The notes below the pieces were generated by a model. It saw only the letters and a list, made by a program, of their open reading frames with translations, made no database searches and was not told where the DNA came from. The translations under genes and the position numbers were made by a program. From assembly GCA_036260075.1 (NCBI GenBank), contig DATAAM010000117.1, positions 1 to 19,432 of the forward strand: a DNA stretch of 19,432 nucleotides. The letters run 5' to 3'. Shown here piece after piece: positions 7,511 through 13,590 of this stretch; position 1 is the stretch's first letter; each line of letters begins with the position of its first letter. Source of the DNA: DATAAM01 sp036260075. Its GTDB lineage: Bacteria; Actinomycetota; Acidimicrobiia; Acidimicrobiales; JAHWLA01.

Positions 7511-8589
7511 CAGCGAAGGTCGCCGAGGTGCTTGACGTAGCCGGCCCTGGCATCCTCGGCGTCGAAGGCCGCCAGCCGGCGACGACCGCGCTCGACCAGT
7601 GCGGCGCGCACGTCGGGCTCCGTCATCACGACGGCCATCGCCTCCGCCATGAGCGCGGGGTCGTCGTCGGGGGGCAGGAGGAGGCCTCCGTCCTCCAGCG
7701 TCTCCGGGATGGCGCTGAAGGCCCGGGCCACGGTCGGCACGTCGAACGACATGGCCTCGACCAGCGGGACGCAGACGCCCTCGTGCTCGCTGGCGGTCAC
7801 GAAGACGTCGGCGCGCCTGAAGAACGCGGCCAACTCCGCTTCCGTCACGCGTCCGGCCAACCACAGTGTCGAGAGGTTCAGCTCGTTGATGTAGTGCTGC
7901 AACGAGCGCCGGTACTCCCGGAGCGGCCCGGCGCCCGCCAGGATCAAGTGGGCCTCGGGCACGAGGTAGGTGACGAGCATGTGGAAGGCCTCGACGAGGA
8001 AGTCGGGCCGCTTGTGGGGCAACAGCTGCCCCACGAACAGGGCGACGGGGCCTTTGACCGCAGTGGTGAGGTGATGGGCCGTCGGCGCGTGCGGCTCGAC
8101 CCCGTGCAGCCGCATCCGGTCGATGACGAGCGGCACCACGCGCACGTCCTTGAACCCCATCTCCTCGAGCTCGCTCGCGTTGTACCGGGACGGCGCCAAT
8201 GCGATCTCCACGCGACCCGCGAGCTCGCGGAGCTCTTGGCGGCCCAGGTCGAGGAGGTCGGCCAGTCGCGGCTGGTACTCCCTGAACATGTGGCCGGGCG
8301 AGATGTTGTGGTACACGACGGCGAGGCGTTCGGGCCGCGCCGCCAGGAACGAGGCGACCTCGGGCTCGCCGATCGCGGCGTGGTAGCAGAGCACGTCGCG
8401 CCGGGCGTCGGCACCGGGCCGTCGGTCGTACTCCTCCAGAGCCCTCACATCGCCGATGAGCCCGGGCTCGAAGTACCGCGCGTAGATGTCGGACGGGCCC
8501 AGCCGGCGCAGCACGGAGCGGATCTCGAACGCCGACTGCGTGACCGCGTCGCCCCGCGACGCAGACACGAGGAGCTGGTCGATCCGCAT
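7510..8589 (-). CDS. GT4-like glycosyltransferase, short type (upstream cassette, gene 2)
   Basis: A 359-residue GT-B glycosyltransferase paralogous to 3972-5048. Shared landmarks are VVYHNISPGHMF (about 91-102), ALFVGQLLPHKRPD (183-196), ASEHEGVCVPLVEAM (266-280) with E270 and E278 as the GT4 E-x7-E pair, and an IPETLEDGGLLLPPDD segment (about 294-309). The ATG at 8589-8587 overlaps the upstream methyltransferase-like TGA as TGATG, and its own TGA overlaps the next GT start in the same way, so all three genes are coupled. It is likely to transfer a sugar from a nucleotide donor on the cytoplasmic face of the membrane. Donor and acceptor are unknown. The motifs give no reason to call it inactive. 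Confidence 0.9.
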   Translation of the reverse strand: MRIDQLLVSASRGDAVTQSAFEIRSVLRRLGPSDIYARYFEPGLIGDVRALEEYDRRPGADARRDVLCYHAAIGEPEVASFLAARPERLAVVYHNISPGHMFREYQPRLADLLDLGRQELRELAGRVEIALAPSRYNASELEEMGFKDVRVVPLVIDRMRLHGVEPHAPTAHHLTTAVKGPVALFVGQLLPHKRPDFLVEAFHMLVTYLVPEAHLILAGAGPLREYRRSLQHYINELNLSTLWLAGRVTEAELAAFFRRADVFVTASEHEGVCVPLVEAMSFDVPTVARAFSAIPETLEDGGLLLPPDDDPALMAEAMAVVMTEPDVRAALVERGRRRLAAFDAEDARAGYVKHLGDLR

Positions 8590-9587
8590 CAGCGGACGGC
8601 GACGAGCACGGCACGCTCCGGCCCGGCCGCGTCGGCCCGCACCTCGACCCCGGCGAATCCTGCCTCCTCGAAGAGCAGGCGCAGGTAGGCCGGGTGGAGG
8701 GGTGTCGTCCCCACCACGACCCGGCCTCCCGGCCGCACCTTGTCGAACGAGAGGCTGACGATTGTGGCGACCTCCTGCACGGAGAGGCCCTCGGCGCCCA
8801 CCACCAAGGCCACACCGCCCAAGCCCGCGCCGGACAGGGTGAGAAGGTGGGCCACAGCCTGGTCGGCTTCCACGCTGAGCACCTCGACGCCCACTTCCTT
8901 CAGAGCCGACGCGAAGCTCTCGGCGCCGCCGATGTCGAGCACCGGCGCCGTCGGCTCGAACTCCCGGGCGAGGGCTCGGAGGCGATCGTCGTCGGCCGTC
9001 GTGCGCAGCGCCTCGAGGTGGCGCCGCTCGAAGGGGGAGGGAAAGCGCCCGCCGGCGATGGCCGCCTCCACGGCCTCGAGGCGAGCCCGCACGGAGGCCA
9101 GGGCCCCGGTCGCGTCGTCGGGGCCGCGTCGGAGCTCGGCCACTTCGTCGTGCAGCGTCTCCAGCTGCCCGAGCAGGTCGTCGTGCACGTGCCCGCGCGG
9201 CTCCTCGAGGGCGGCGAGCACGGTGCGAAGCGCCTCGCGCACGGCGTCGCCGAAGAGCTGGACCTGATCGAGGATCCCGTGGGTCTGGCGGGCGACGGCG
9301 CGGGCCACCAGCGAATGGGCTGTACGGGCGCCGGGGCGGGGCGAGTCGAGCACGATCTTGTCGGCGCTGAACCAGCCGAGGGCGTCCAACGCGTCGAGCT
9401 GAGCGGCCAGGTACTCGAGGTCGGTGACCGGCCGGTGGCGCCGAACCCGCTCGAAGTGCGCACGCAACTCGGTGATGAGCTCCGTCGGGTAGTCGCCCGT
9501 CCGCCGCCGCTCTGCCACCCGGCGCTTCAGGTCCTCCACGAGCTCGGCGACATCCGGAACGAGTGAGAGATCGGGCTCGTCCGTCAT
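8589..9587 (-). CDS. Degenerate methyltransferase-like coiled-coil protein (upstream cassette, gene 1)
   Basis: A 332-residue paralogue of the 401-residue protein at 5048-6253. The N-terminal charged helical region is kept, including the VARAVARQTHGILDQVQLF block (95-113). The methyltransferase half has decayed. Motif I, VLDIGCGRGEF in the paralogue, reads VLDIGGAESF (216-225). The VVEHLQP post-motif has become VGAEGLS (about 263-269), and the His-rich DPTHHHPVHP loop is deleted down to PLHP (296-299). The surrounding Rossmann strands are still recognisable (LGGVALVV, KVRPGGRVVV). It is therefore probably non-catalytic, perhaps a structural partner of the intact copy or of the glycosyltransferases. 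The frame is unbroken, so it is not called a pseudogene. It starts the upstream cassette, 50 nt from a divergent methyltransferase gene. Confidence 0.8.
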   Translation of the reverse strand: MTDEPDLSLVPDVAELVEDLKRRVAERRRTGDYPTELITELRAHFERVRRHRPVTDLEYLAAQLDALDALGWFSADKIVLDSPRPGARTAHSLVARAVARQTHGILDQVQLFGDAVREALRTVLAALEEPRGHVHDDLLGQLETLHDEVAELRRGPDDATGALASVRARLEAVEAAIAGGRFPSPFERRHLEALRTTADDDRLRALAREFEPTAPVLDIGGAESFASALKEVGVEVLSVEADQAVAHLLTLSGAGLGGVALVVGAEGLSVQEVATIVSLSFDKVRPGGRVVVGTTPLHPAYLRLLFEEAGFAGVEVRADAAGPERAVLVAVR

Positions 9588-9596
9588 GGTTGGGGC

Positions 9597-9623
9597 ACTC
9601 TACCGGGCGCCTTTCGGAGCCAA
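9597..9623 (-). promoter_or_regulatory. Candidate promoter of the upstream cassette and minus-strand operon
   Basis: On the minus strand TTGGCT (9623-9618) and TAGAGT (9602-9597) are separated by 15 nt, a little short for a primary-sigma promoter. TAGAGT ends 9 nt before the ATG at 9587 with no ribosome site between them, suggesting a leaderless or nearly leaderless transcript. It lies in the 50-bp divergent intergenic region and could drive the whole 9587-to-1 gene run. Confidence 0.45.
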
Positions 9624-9624
9624 G

Positions 9625-9630
9625 TAGTCT
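9625..9630 (+). promoter_or_regulatory. Candidate -10 element of the divergent methyltransferase
   Basis: TAGTCT (TANNNT type) lies 7 nt before the ATG at 9638, the spacing expected for a leaderless actinobacterial transcript. No Shine-Dalgarno is present between it and the start. The -35 region is not recognisable. It overlaps the divergent promoter region of the minus-strand operon. Confidence 0.35.
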
Positions 9631-9637
9631 CCGGCCC

Positions 9638-10651
9638 ATGCCAGTCCCCCGGCCGCTTCGACCTCTCGTCGGGCGCGGCCGGGCGTTGCTGCGACGGGGG
9701 GCGGCACGCCCTCGCGTGCGGCGCGCCATGCAGCGGATCGCCCGCGAGCTCGACGAGGCAATGGCCGACGACGTGTACGGCGGCTCGTACTTCGGCGAGG
9801 GGCGCAACCCGTTGGACCGCATGGGCCTCTCGGGCTACGAGCGCTACGACCGGCACACGAGCAACGCCGATGTCGCCGCCTATCTCGTGTGGCGCTTCTT
9901 CCCAGTGCGGAGGGCCCTCGACGTGGGATGTGCGCTCGGCTACGTGGTGGAGGCGCTGCGAGAGCTCGGCGTCGAGGCGGAGGGCACCGACATCAGCCAG
10001 TGGGCTGTCGACCATGCGGCGCCCGGAGCCCGCGGACACGTGTTCTGGGGCAACCTGCTGCACCGCCTGCCCGTGCCCGACGGCCGCTACGACCTCGTCA
10101 CCGCGCTGGAGACGTTGGAGCACCTGCCGCCCGACGTGATCCCCGCGGCGCTGCGGGAGCTGCGCCGGGTGGCGAAGTCGTACGTGGTAGCCACCATCCC
10201 GTCGTTCGGGCCGAACGACCACGGCCCCGACGGCTGGTTCGACGTGAAGGTGCGACCGGAGCGGCTGGACCACTACCGCTCGCTCGGCCCCGACTACGAC
10301 GGTCCCGTGCCGTACGACGACCTCTTTCGTGACGCGCAGGGGGAGCCCGTCGAGGGGCACCTCACCATCGCCTCGTTCCGCTGGTGGACGCGCCAGTTCG
10401 AGGGAGCCGGGTTCGTGCGCTGCGGCGCCACCGAGCGGCTCATCCATCCGCATCTGGCCCGCTTCGGTCTCACGAAGTACTGGAACCTGTACGTGCTGCG
10501 AGCCCCCGACGCGCCGGAGCCGACGGACGCCGTCCGCTCGCCCACGAAGATCGCCGCCGTCGAGCGGAGATGGGGCCTCGACGGGCGGAGCGCCGATCCC
10601 GACGACCTGCGCGCCGTCGAACAGGCGCTCGCCGATCGCTCGCCGCGCTGA
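9638..10651 (+). CDS. Class I SAM-dependent methyltransferase (Methyltransf_11-like)
   Basis: A 337-residue soluble protein with a basic N-terminus. Motif I ALDVGCALGYVVEAL is at 93-107, the acidic end of strand 2 is EGTDIS (115-120), and the post-motif YDLVTALETLEHLPP is at 151-165. The middle and C-terminal part, rich in Trp/Tyr (FRWWTRQF near 247-254), is probably the substrate lid. Such enzymes near glycosyltransferases usually methylate sugars or glycan ends. It is transcribed divergently from the cassette operon and is not closely similar to the cassette methyltransferases. I chose ATG 9638 because it follows a -10-like TAGTCT and leaves the divergent gene clear. An upstream in-frame start at 9563 would overlap that gene, and ATG 9728 is another candidate. 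The role in this locus is inferred from position. Confidence 0.85.
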   Translation: MPVPRPLRPLVGRGRALLRRGAARPRVRRAMQRIARELDEAMADDVYGGSYFGEGRNPLDRMGLSGYERYDRHTSNADVAAYLVWRFFPVRRALDVGCALGYVVEALRELGVEAEGTDISQWAVDHAAPGARGHVFWGNLLHRLPVPDGRYDLVTALETLEHLPPDVIPAALRELRRVAKSYVVATIPSFGPNDHGPDGWFDVKVRPERLDHYRSLGPDYDGPVPYDDLFRDAQGEPVEGHLTIASFRWWTRQFEGAGFVRCGATERLIHPHLARFGLTKYWNLYVLRAPDAPEPTDAVRSPTKIAAVERRWGLDGRSADPDDLRAVEQALADRSPR

Positions 10652-10658
10652 CCGCCGG

Positions 10659-10686
10659 TTCCACGGGGCAGTGCTATTCGTAGTGT
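10659..10686 (+). promoter_or_regulatory. Weak candidate promoter for the small secreted protein
   Basis: TTCCAC (10659-10664) and TAGTGT (10681-10686) are spaced by 16 nt in the 99-bp gap after the methyltransferase gene. A transcript from here would have a leader of roughly 55-60 nt including the strong ribosome site at 10737. The hexamers are poor matches to consensus. Confidence 0.25.
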
Positions 10687-10736
10687 GCAGCCGCGAGCCG
10701 CGAAGCTGTAGCGGGGTGGTCCGCGGCCGGCGGAGC

Positions 10737-10743
10737 AAAGGAG
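10737..10743 (+). promoter_or_regulatory. Strong ribosome binding site of the small secreted protein
   Basis: AAAGGAG ends 7 nt before the ATG at 10751. It is one of the few strong Shine-Dalgarno sequences in the window. It fixes the start and supports real translation of this short gene. Confidence 0.75.
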
Positions 10744-10750
10744 TGCATCA

Positions 10751-11029
10751 ATGAGACGACGGTCGTGGTTCGCGCGACTCGTGCTGGGGACGCTCACGGC
10801 GGGGGGGCTCCTTGCCACGCAGGTCCCGGACTCGAGAGCGGAATGCCTGTGGGGTGAGATCTACCTCACCCGGAAGAACGCCCCCTCCATCCCGGTGTGG
10901 GGACCGGGCTGCATCACAGACGGCCCCTTCCTGCAGAACTGGACGGAGACAAAGGCGGTCACAGAGCACGCCGTGCCCGACGGCACGCCCAACGGCTTCT
11001 TCGCCGAGGTCATCCTGACGATCCCGTAG
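10751..11029 (+). CDS. Small secreted protein of unknown function, two cysteines
   Basis: A 92-residue protein I do not recognise. Residues 1-30 form a signal peptide: a basic MRRR start, a hydrophobic core from about 8 to 23 and a likely cleavage after SRA at 30. The mature part is about 62 residues and contains exactly two cysteines, C32 and C54, which could form a disulfide outside the cell. The remainder is rich in aromatic residues, Pro and Gly (PSIPVWGPGC, PNGFFAEVILTIP), suggesting a small beta-rich fold. The start is supported by AAAGGAG 7 nt upstream. The gene ends 2 bp from the stop of the convergent sigma-factor gene, whose exported tail also carries a pair of cysteines. A functional link between the two is speculation. 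Confidence 0.7.
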   Translation: MRRRSWFARLVLGTLTAGGLLATQVPDSRAECLWGEIYLTRKNAPSIPVWGPGCITDGPFLQNWTETKAVTEHAVPDGTPNGFFAEVILTIP

Positions 11030-11031
11030 GG

Positions 11032-12123
11032 TCACTCGGGCCCGGGGAGAAGCCCCAGGACTTCGCACGTCGTGCCGAGCACGATCCCCTCACACTCCTG
11101 CGAGGACCCGGATGTGACCGTCGTTCCGCCACCCGGCTTGTCGACGTTGACGTCCTGCCGGTACGAGTTCGGCCCGGCGGCCACGACGGCCGCAGCCGGG
11201 CCTGCCGTGACCGTCGGTGCGGCGGCCCGGGGGCTCGTGCCGGTCCGGGCAGGCCACGGCGTGCCCACCGCCTCCGTTGCCGGCGCGGCGGCAACCGCCG
11301 CCTCGTCGGCAGCGGGGGCGGGCCGGTCGGTGGGCGGGCCCTGCACCAGGGCGACCGGCTTCTCGGCCAGCGAGCCGACCGGCGGCCGCTGCGACGACGG
11401 TGCCGGGACGAGCGTGATCATCGCCATGCCGGCGGCGACCATCGGCACGGCCGCCAGCGACGATGCCGTCTCGGCCAAGCCGCCGTTCGACGCCAGGCGG
11501 GCCAGGCGGTCTCGCCAACGCGACACCAGCCCGCCGAGCCCCACGACCACCCAGCCGAAGTGCCCGTCGCCCGCGGCGTCGAGGTAGCGCCGACGCAGGC
11601 CGCGACGGGCGCGGACGACGGTGGCCCGCAGCTCCTCGGGGGTCATGCCCTCCGAGGCGGCGAGATCGGCCACGGAGCGGTCACCGAGCTCCCACGCCAG
11701 GAGGATCCGACGGTGCTTCTCGGGCATGGCGTCGAGCGCCGTGCGCATGGCCCGCCTGCGGTGCAGGTTCGTCACGTGCTCGTCGGAGCCCGCTTGCAGG
11801 TAGTCGCGCAGGGGCGGCCCCACGAACCTCGTGCCCCCGTCGGGCTCGGCGGCGCGCCGGCTGGCCTGCGACCACCGCCACGCCCGGTTGGCCGCGATCG
11901 CCATGAGCCACGGCCACAGCGGTCGGGACTGGTCGTACGTCGACCATCGCCGGTAGGCCTGGATGAACGTCTCCTGCACGACGTCGTCGACGATGGCGGC
12001 GTCGGCCACCCGCTTGGCCAAGCATCGCCGCAGTCGTGGTGCATAGAGGCGGAACAGTTCGTCCCAGTCGACGTCGTCCCGGCCGATCGGCGCATCCGGT
12101 CGCTGATGTCGTCTCATGGCCAT
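11032..12123 (-). CDS. ECF-type RNA polymerase sigma factor with C-terminal membrane/exported extension
   Basis: A 363-residue protein. Residues 18-90 are sigma region 2: DELFRLYAPRLRRCL, the core-binding DDVVQETFIQAYRRW at 46-60, then WPWLMAIAANRAWRW. Residues about 124-182 are region 4, with MPEKHRRILLAWELGDRSVADLA and an R-rich recognition helix. ECF factors normally end near 180-200. Here a further ~180 residues follow: a hydrophobic segment at about 219-240 (SSLAAVPMVAAGMAMITLVPA), then a Pro/Ala/Thr-rich tail with two cysteines (C344, C353). The tail is presumably extracytoplasmic and may sense or tether, since no anti-sigma gene is adjacent. The ATG at 12123 has GGAG 5 nt upstream. A second ATG at 12117 is less well spaced. 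The frame is open further upstream, but without family homology. Confidence 0.85.
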   Translation of the reverse strand: MAMRRHQRPDAPIGRDDVDWDELFRLYAPRLRRCLAKRVADAAIVDDVVQETFIQAYRRWSTYDQSRPLWPWLMAIAANRAWRWSQASRRAAEPDGGTRFVGPPLRDYLQAGSDEHVTNLHRRRAMRTALDAMPEKHRRILLAWELGDRSVADLAASEGMTPEELRATVVRARRGLRRRYLDAAGDGHFGWVVVGLGGLVSRWRDRLARLASNGGLAETASSLAAVPMVAAGMAMITLVPAPSSQRPPVGSLAEKPVALVQGPPTDRPAPAADEAAVAAAPATEAVGTPWPARTGTSPRAAAPTVTAGPAAAVVAAGPNSYRQDVNVDKPGGGTTVTSGSSQECEGIVLGTTCEVLGLLPGPE

Positions 12124-12162
12124 GCCAACTCCAACGTGTCGTGCGAGCGACAAGCGGCCTGC

Positions 12163-12192
12163 ACCGTAGGAGGCGAGGAACGTTTCGTTCAA
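12163..12192 (-). promoter_or_regulatory. Candidate primary-sigma-type promoter of the ECF sigma gene
   Basis: On the minus strand TTGAAC (12192-12187) and TACGGT (12168-12163) are separated by 18 nt. Transcription would start near 12156, giving a leader of about 33 nt that contains the GGAG ribosome site. The stretch is locally AT-richer than its surroundings and overlaps the last codons of the upstream ORF. A GAAC core is also seen in ECF -35 boxes, so autoregulation is possible but not shown. Confidence 0.45.
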
Positions 12193-12761
12193 GGGCAATG
12201 CAAAAGGATTTTCTGCCGAAATGCCGACGAGGGGCGGACGGCGCGACGGTCGCCGCCCCGGATGCAGCCGATCGACATCATCGGGGGACGGCGAAGCCAC
12301 GTCGACCTCGCCCGCCTCCGCCGTCGAGCGGACGGCGCGCGCAGCTCCTCCGCGACCAGGCGCATCACTCGCGGGTAGCGGGGTGAGAGGGTCCGGGGCT
12401 CGACGTGGAGCACGAGCGTCTGGGAGAACACGGCCCGCCGCACGTCGGTCTCCCCGAAGACCACGTAGGCCAGCTCCTCGGCCGAGCCCTGGAGCGTGAA
12501 GTGCGGCCTGAACGTGGCCAGCGCGGGTGGTTCGGGGCGGAGCAGGAAGACATCGCCGTCGGCCCCCATGACGACCGGGTACAGGCCGTGCCGGCCCCCC
12601 TCGCGTACGACCACTTCGGCCGAGAGCCCGGTGCCGCCGAGGGCGGTGGCGAGCTCGGGGGTCCGACGGCGGAGGCCCCGGAGCACCTCGACCACAACCT
12701 TGCCGGGGGCCTCGCGGCACCGGCCGGCCAGTGTGGTGACAAGGTCGCTGTCGGGGGCCAC
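12189..12761 (-). CDS. Conserved-looking hypothetical protein, possibly SCP2-like
   Basis: A 190-residue ORF with a GTG start. Residues about 45-140 look like a folded alpha/beta domain: strands around LSAEVVVREG, LYPVVMGADGDVFLLRP and FTLQGSAEELAYVVFGETDVRRAVFS, followed by a final helix RYPRVMRLVAEELRA. The pattern of a substrate-level strand, then GSAEEL, then a repeated short strand vaguely resembles SCP2/sterol-transfer-like folds. This is a weak guess. The last ~50 residues are Arg/Pro-rich and run into the AT-rich promoter of the sigma gene, so the C-terminus may be an artefact or follow a frameshift. No ribosome site is evident before the GTG. It lies upstream of the ECF sigma gene in the same direction, but the predicted promoter between them suggests separate expression. 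Confidence 0.5.
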   Translation of the reverse strand: MAPDSDLVTTLAGRCREAPGKVVVEVLRGLRRRTPELATALGGTGLSAEVVVREGGRHGLYPVVMGADGDVFLLRPEPPALATFRPHFTLQGSAEELAYVVFGETDVRRAVFSQTLVLHVEPRTLSPRYPRVMRLVAEELRAPSARRRRRARSTWLRRPPMMSIGCIRGGDRRAVRPSSAFRQKILLHCP

Positions 12762-12780
12762 ACGATGAAGTAGTCGCGGA

Positions 12781-12802
12781 CGCGCCGGTTTGGTACGGCG
12801 CG
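12781..12802. other. Short inverted repeat (7-bp stem) in the intergenic region
   Basis: CGCGCCG and CGGCGCG are separated by 8 nt. On the plus strand an A4T8 tract follows 5 nt later, which looks like an intrinsic terminator, although no plus-strand gene precedes it. It could end antisense transcription or act as an operator for the GTG-start ORF at 12761. Confidence 0.4.
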
Positions 12803-12825
12803 TCGGAAAATTTTTTTTGGGCGGT

Positions 12826-12856
12826 GCCCGCCCGCCCCGTACGGGGGCGGGCGGGC
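12826..12856 (-). terminator. Very GC-rich hairpin downstream of the secreted-protein gene
   Basis: Arms 12826-12838 and 12843-12856 pair over 13 bp of nearly pure G/C with a GTAC loop and one bulged G. It begins 7 nt after the TGA of the minus-strand gene at 12863. On that strand it is followed by ACCGCCC, then A8T4, so the U-run is late and short. Factor-independent termination is plausible but not textbook. Confidence 0.5.
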
Positions 12857-12862
12857 GACTGG

Positions 12863-13492
12863 TCAGCGACCCACCACGTACCGGGCGTCGGGGTCGTCGG
12901 CGACGTCGGCCGGGGACGTGACGCTCGACGAGAACTGCCTGCGGTACGAGCGTGCGAACGACTGGATGCCCGTGATCACGGTGCCCTTGCCGAACGACGG
13001 GTAGAGGGCCTGCACCAGCGTCACCGGCACCGCGATCGTCACCGTGTCGGTGGTGCTGTCGAACGAGCCGGGCACCGCGTAGGAACCGGAGTAGCGGCCG
13101 CCGCTTGTGACGACGTAGAACTCGAACGACGACGCGCCGGTCTCGGGATCGCGGGTGGCCACGACGCTGAGACGAGCGGTGCCGATGAAGGCGTGGATCA
13201 GGTAGTCGTCGTGCCCACGGGGGTTCACCGCGTCCTGGAGCGACGTGTAGGCGTCGTCCAGCTCCACGACCTTCATCGAGTAGGTCAGGGTCGTCGGCGT
13301 GTCGGTGAGGTCGACCTCGAGCACGTCGGTGCGCCGGGGCGATGCCTCGGTGCCGACGAAGTTGCCCCCGTCACCGGCAGGGTCGATCACGAGGGGATGC
13401 GGGTTCCGTTCGGTTGCGGGCGACGCCACCGGAGCGGCGAGGCAGGCGAACAGCACCGCCGAGGCGAGGAGCGAACGGGAACGGGCCACCAT
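12863..13492 (-). CDS. Secreted or surface beta-rich protein of unknown function
   Basis: A 209-residue protein. The N-terminus is a signal peptide: basic MVARSRS, hydrophobic core at about 8-21, and a probable signal peptidase I site near VASPA (22-26). C17 in LFAC resembles a weak lipobox, but Phe at -2 is unusual, so lipoprotein status is doubtful. The mature part opens with a VIDPAGDGGNFVGT segment and continues with alternating hydrophobic strands (TLTYSMKVVELDD, LSVVATRDPETGASSFEFYVV, TVTIAVPVTL), like a DOMON/CBM9-type beta-sandwich. This is inferred from pattern only. The start has AAGGAG at 13503-13498, 5 nt upstream. It is followed by the GC hairpin at 12826-12856 and appears to be monocistronic or the second gene after the mannosyltransferase, 98 bp upstream. 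Confidence 0.75.
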   Translation of the reverse strand: MVARSRSLLASAVLFACLAAPVASPATERNPHPLVIDPAGDGGNFVGTEASPRRTDVLEVDLTDTPTTLTYSMKVVELDDAYTSLQDAVNPRGHDDYLIHAFIGTARLSVVATRDPETGASSFEFYVVTSGGRYSGSYAVPGSFDSTTDTVTIAVPVTLVQALYPSFGKGTVITGIQSFARSYRRQFSSSVTSPADVADDPDARYVVGR

Positions 13493-13590
13493 GAGCTCTC
13501 CTTGTGTCCGACCGGCGCTGCGGACGCGCCGTGCCCCCTTTATCGAATCGAGGGCCCCCGACGGATGACCGGGTTGTCCCGGCGGGAAGG

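Larger units (their letters stand above)
6290..9587 (-). repeat. Upstream copy of the duplicated three-gene cassette
   Basis: Three genes in the same order, and with the same TGATG junctions, as 2743-6253. The two GT genes are well conserved with intact motifs. The methyltransferase copy is 69 residues shorter and has lost its SAM motif. The unequal decay implies an old duplication, not a recent one. Confidence 0.88.

Noticed and set aside
8589..9587. Calling the decayed methyltransferase a pseudogene
   Set aside because: The frame is intact, the gene is coupled to its neighbour by TGATG, and the N-terminal module is conserved. Only catalytic motifs are lost.
12124..12720. N-terminal extension of the sigma factor by 199 codons
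   Set aside because: The extension has no family similarity and contains the predicted promoter and ribosome site of the sigma gene. It is also largely in another frame of the 12189-12761 ORF.
13493..13590. Short CCGGG-TTGT-CCCGG hairpin as terminator of the mannosyltransferase gene
   Set aside because: The stem is only 5 bp and no T-run follows. Such stems are common by chance at this GC content.
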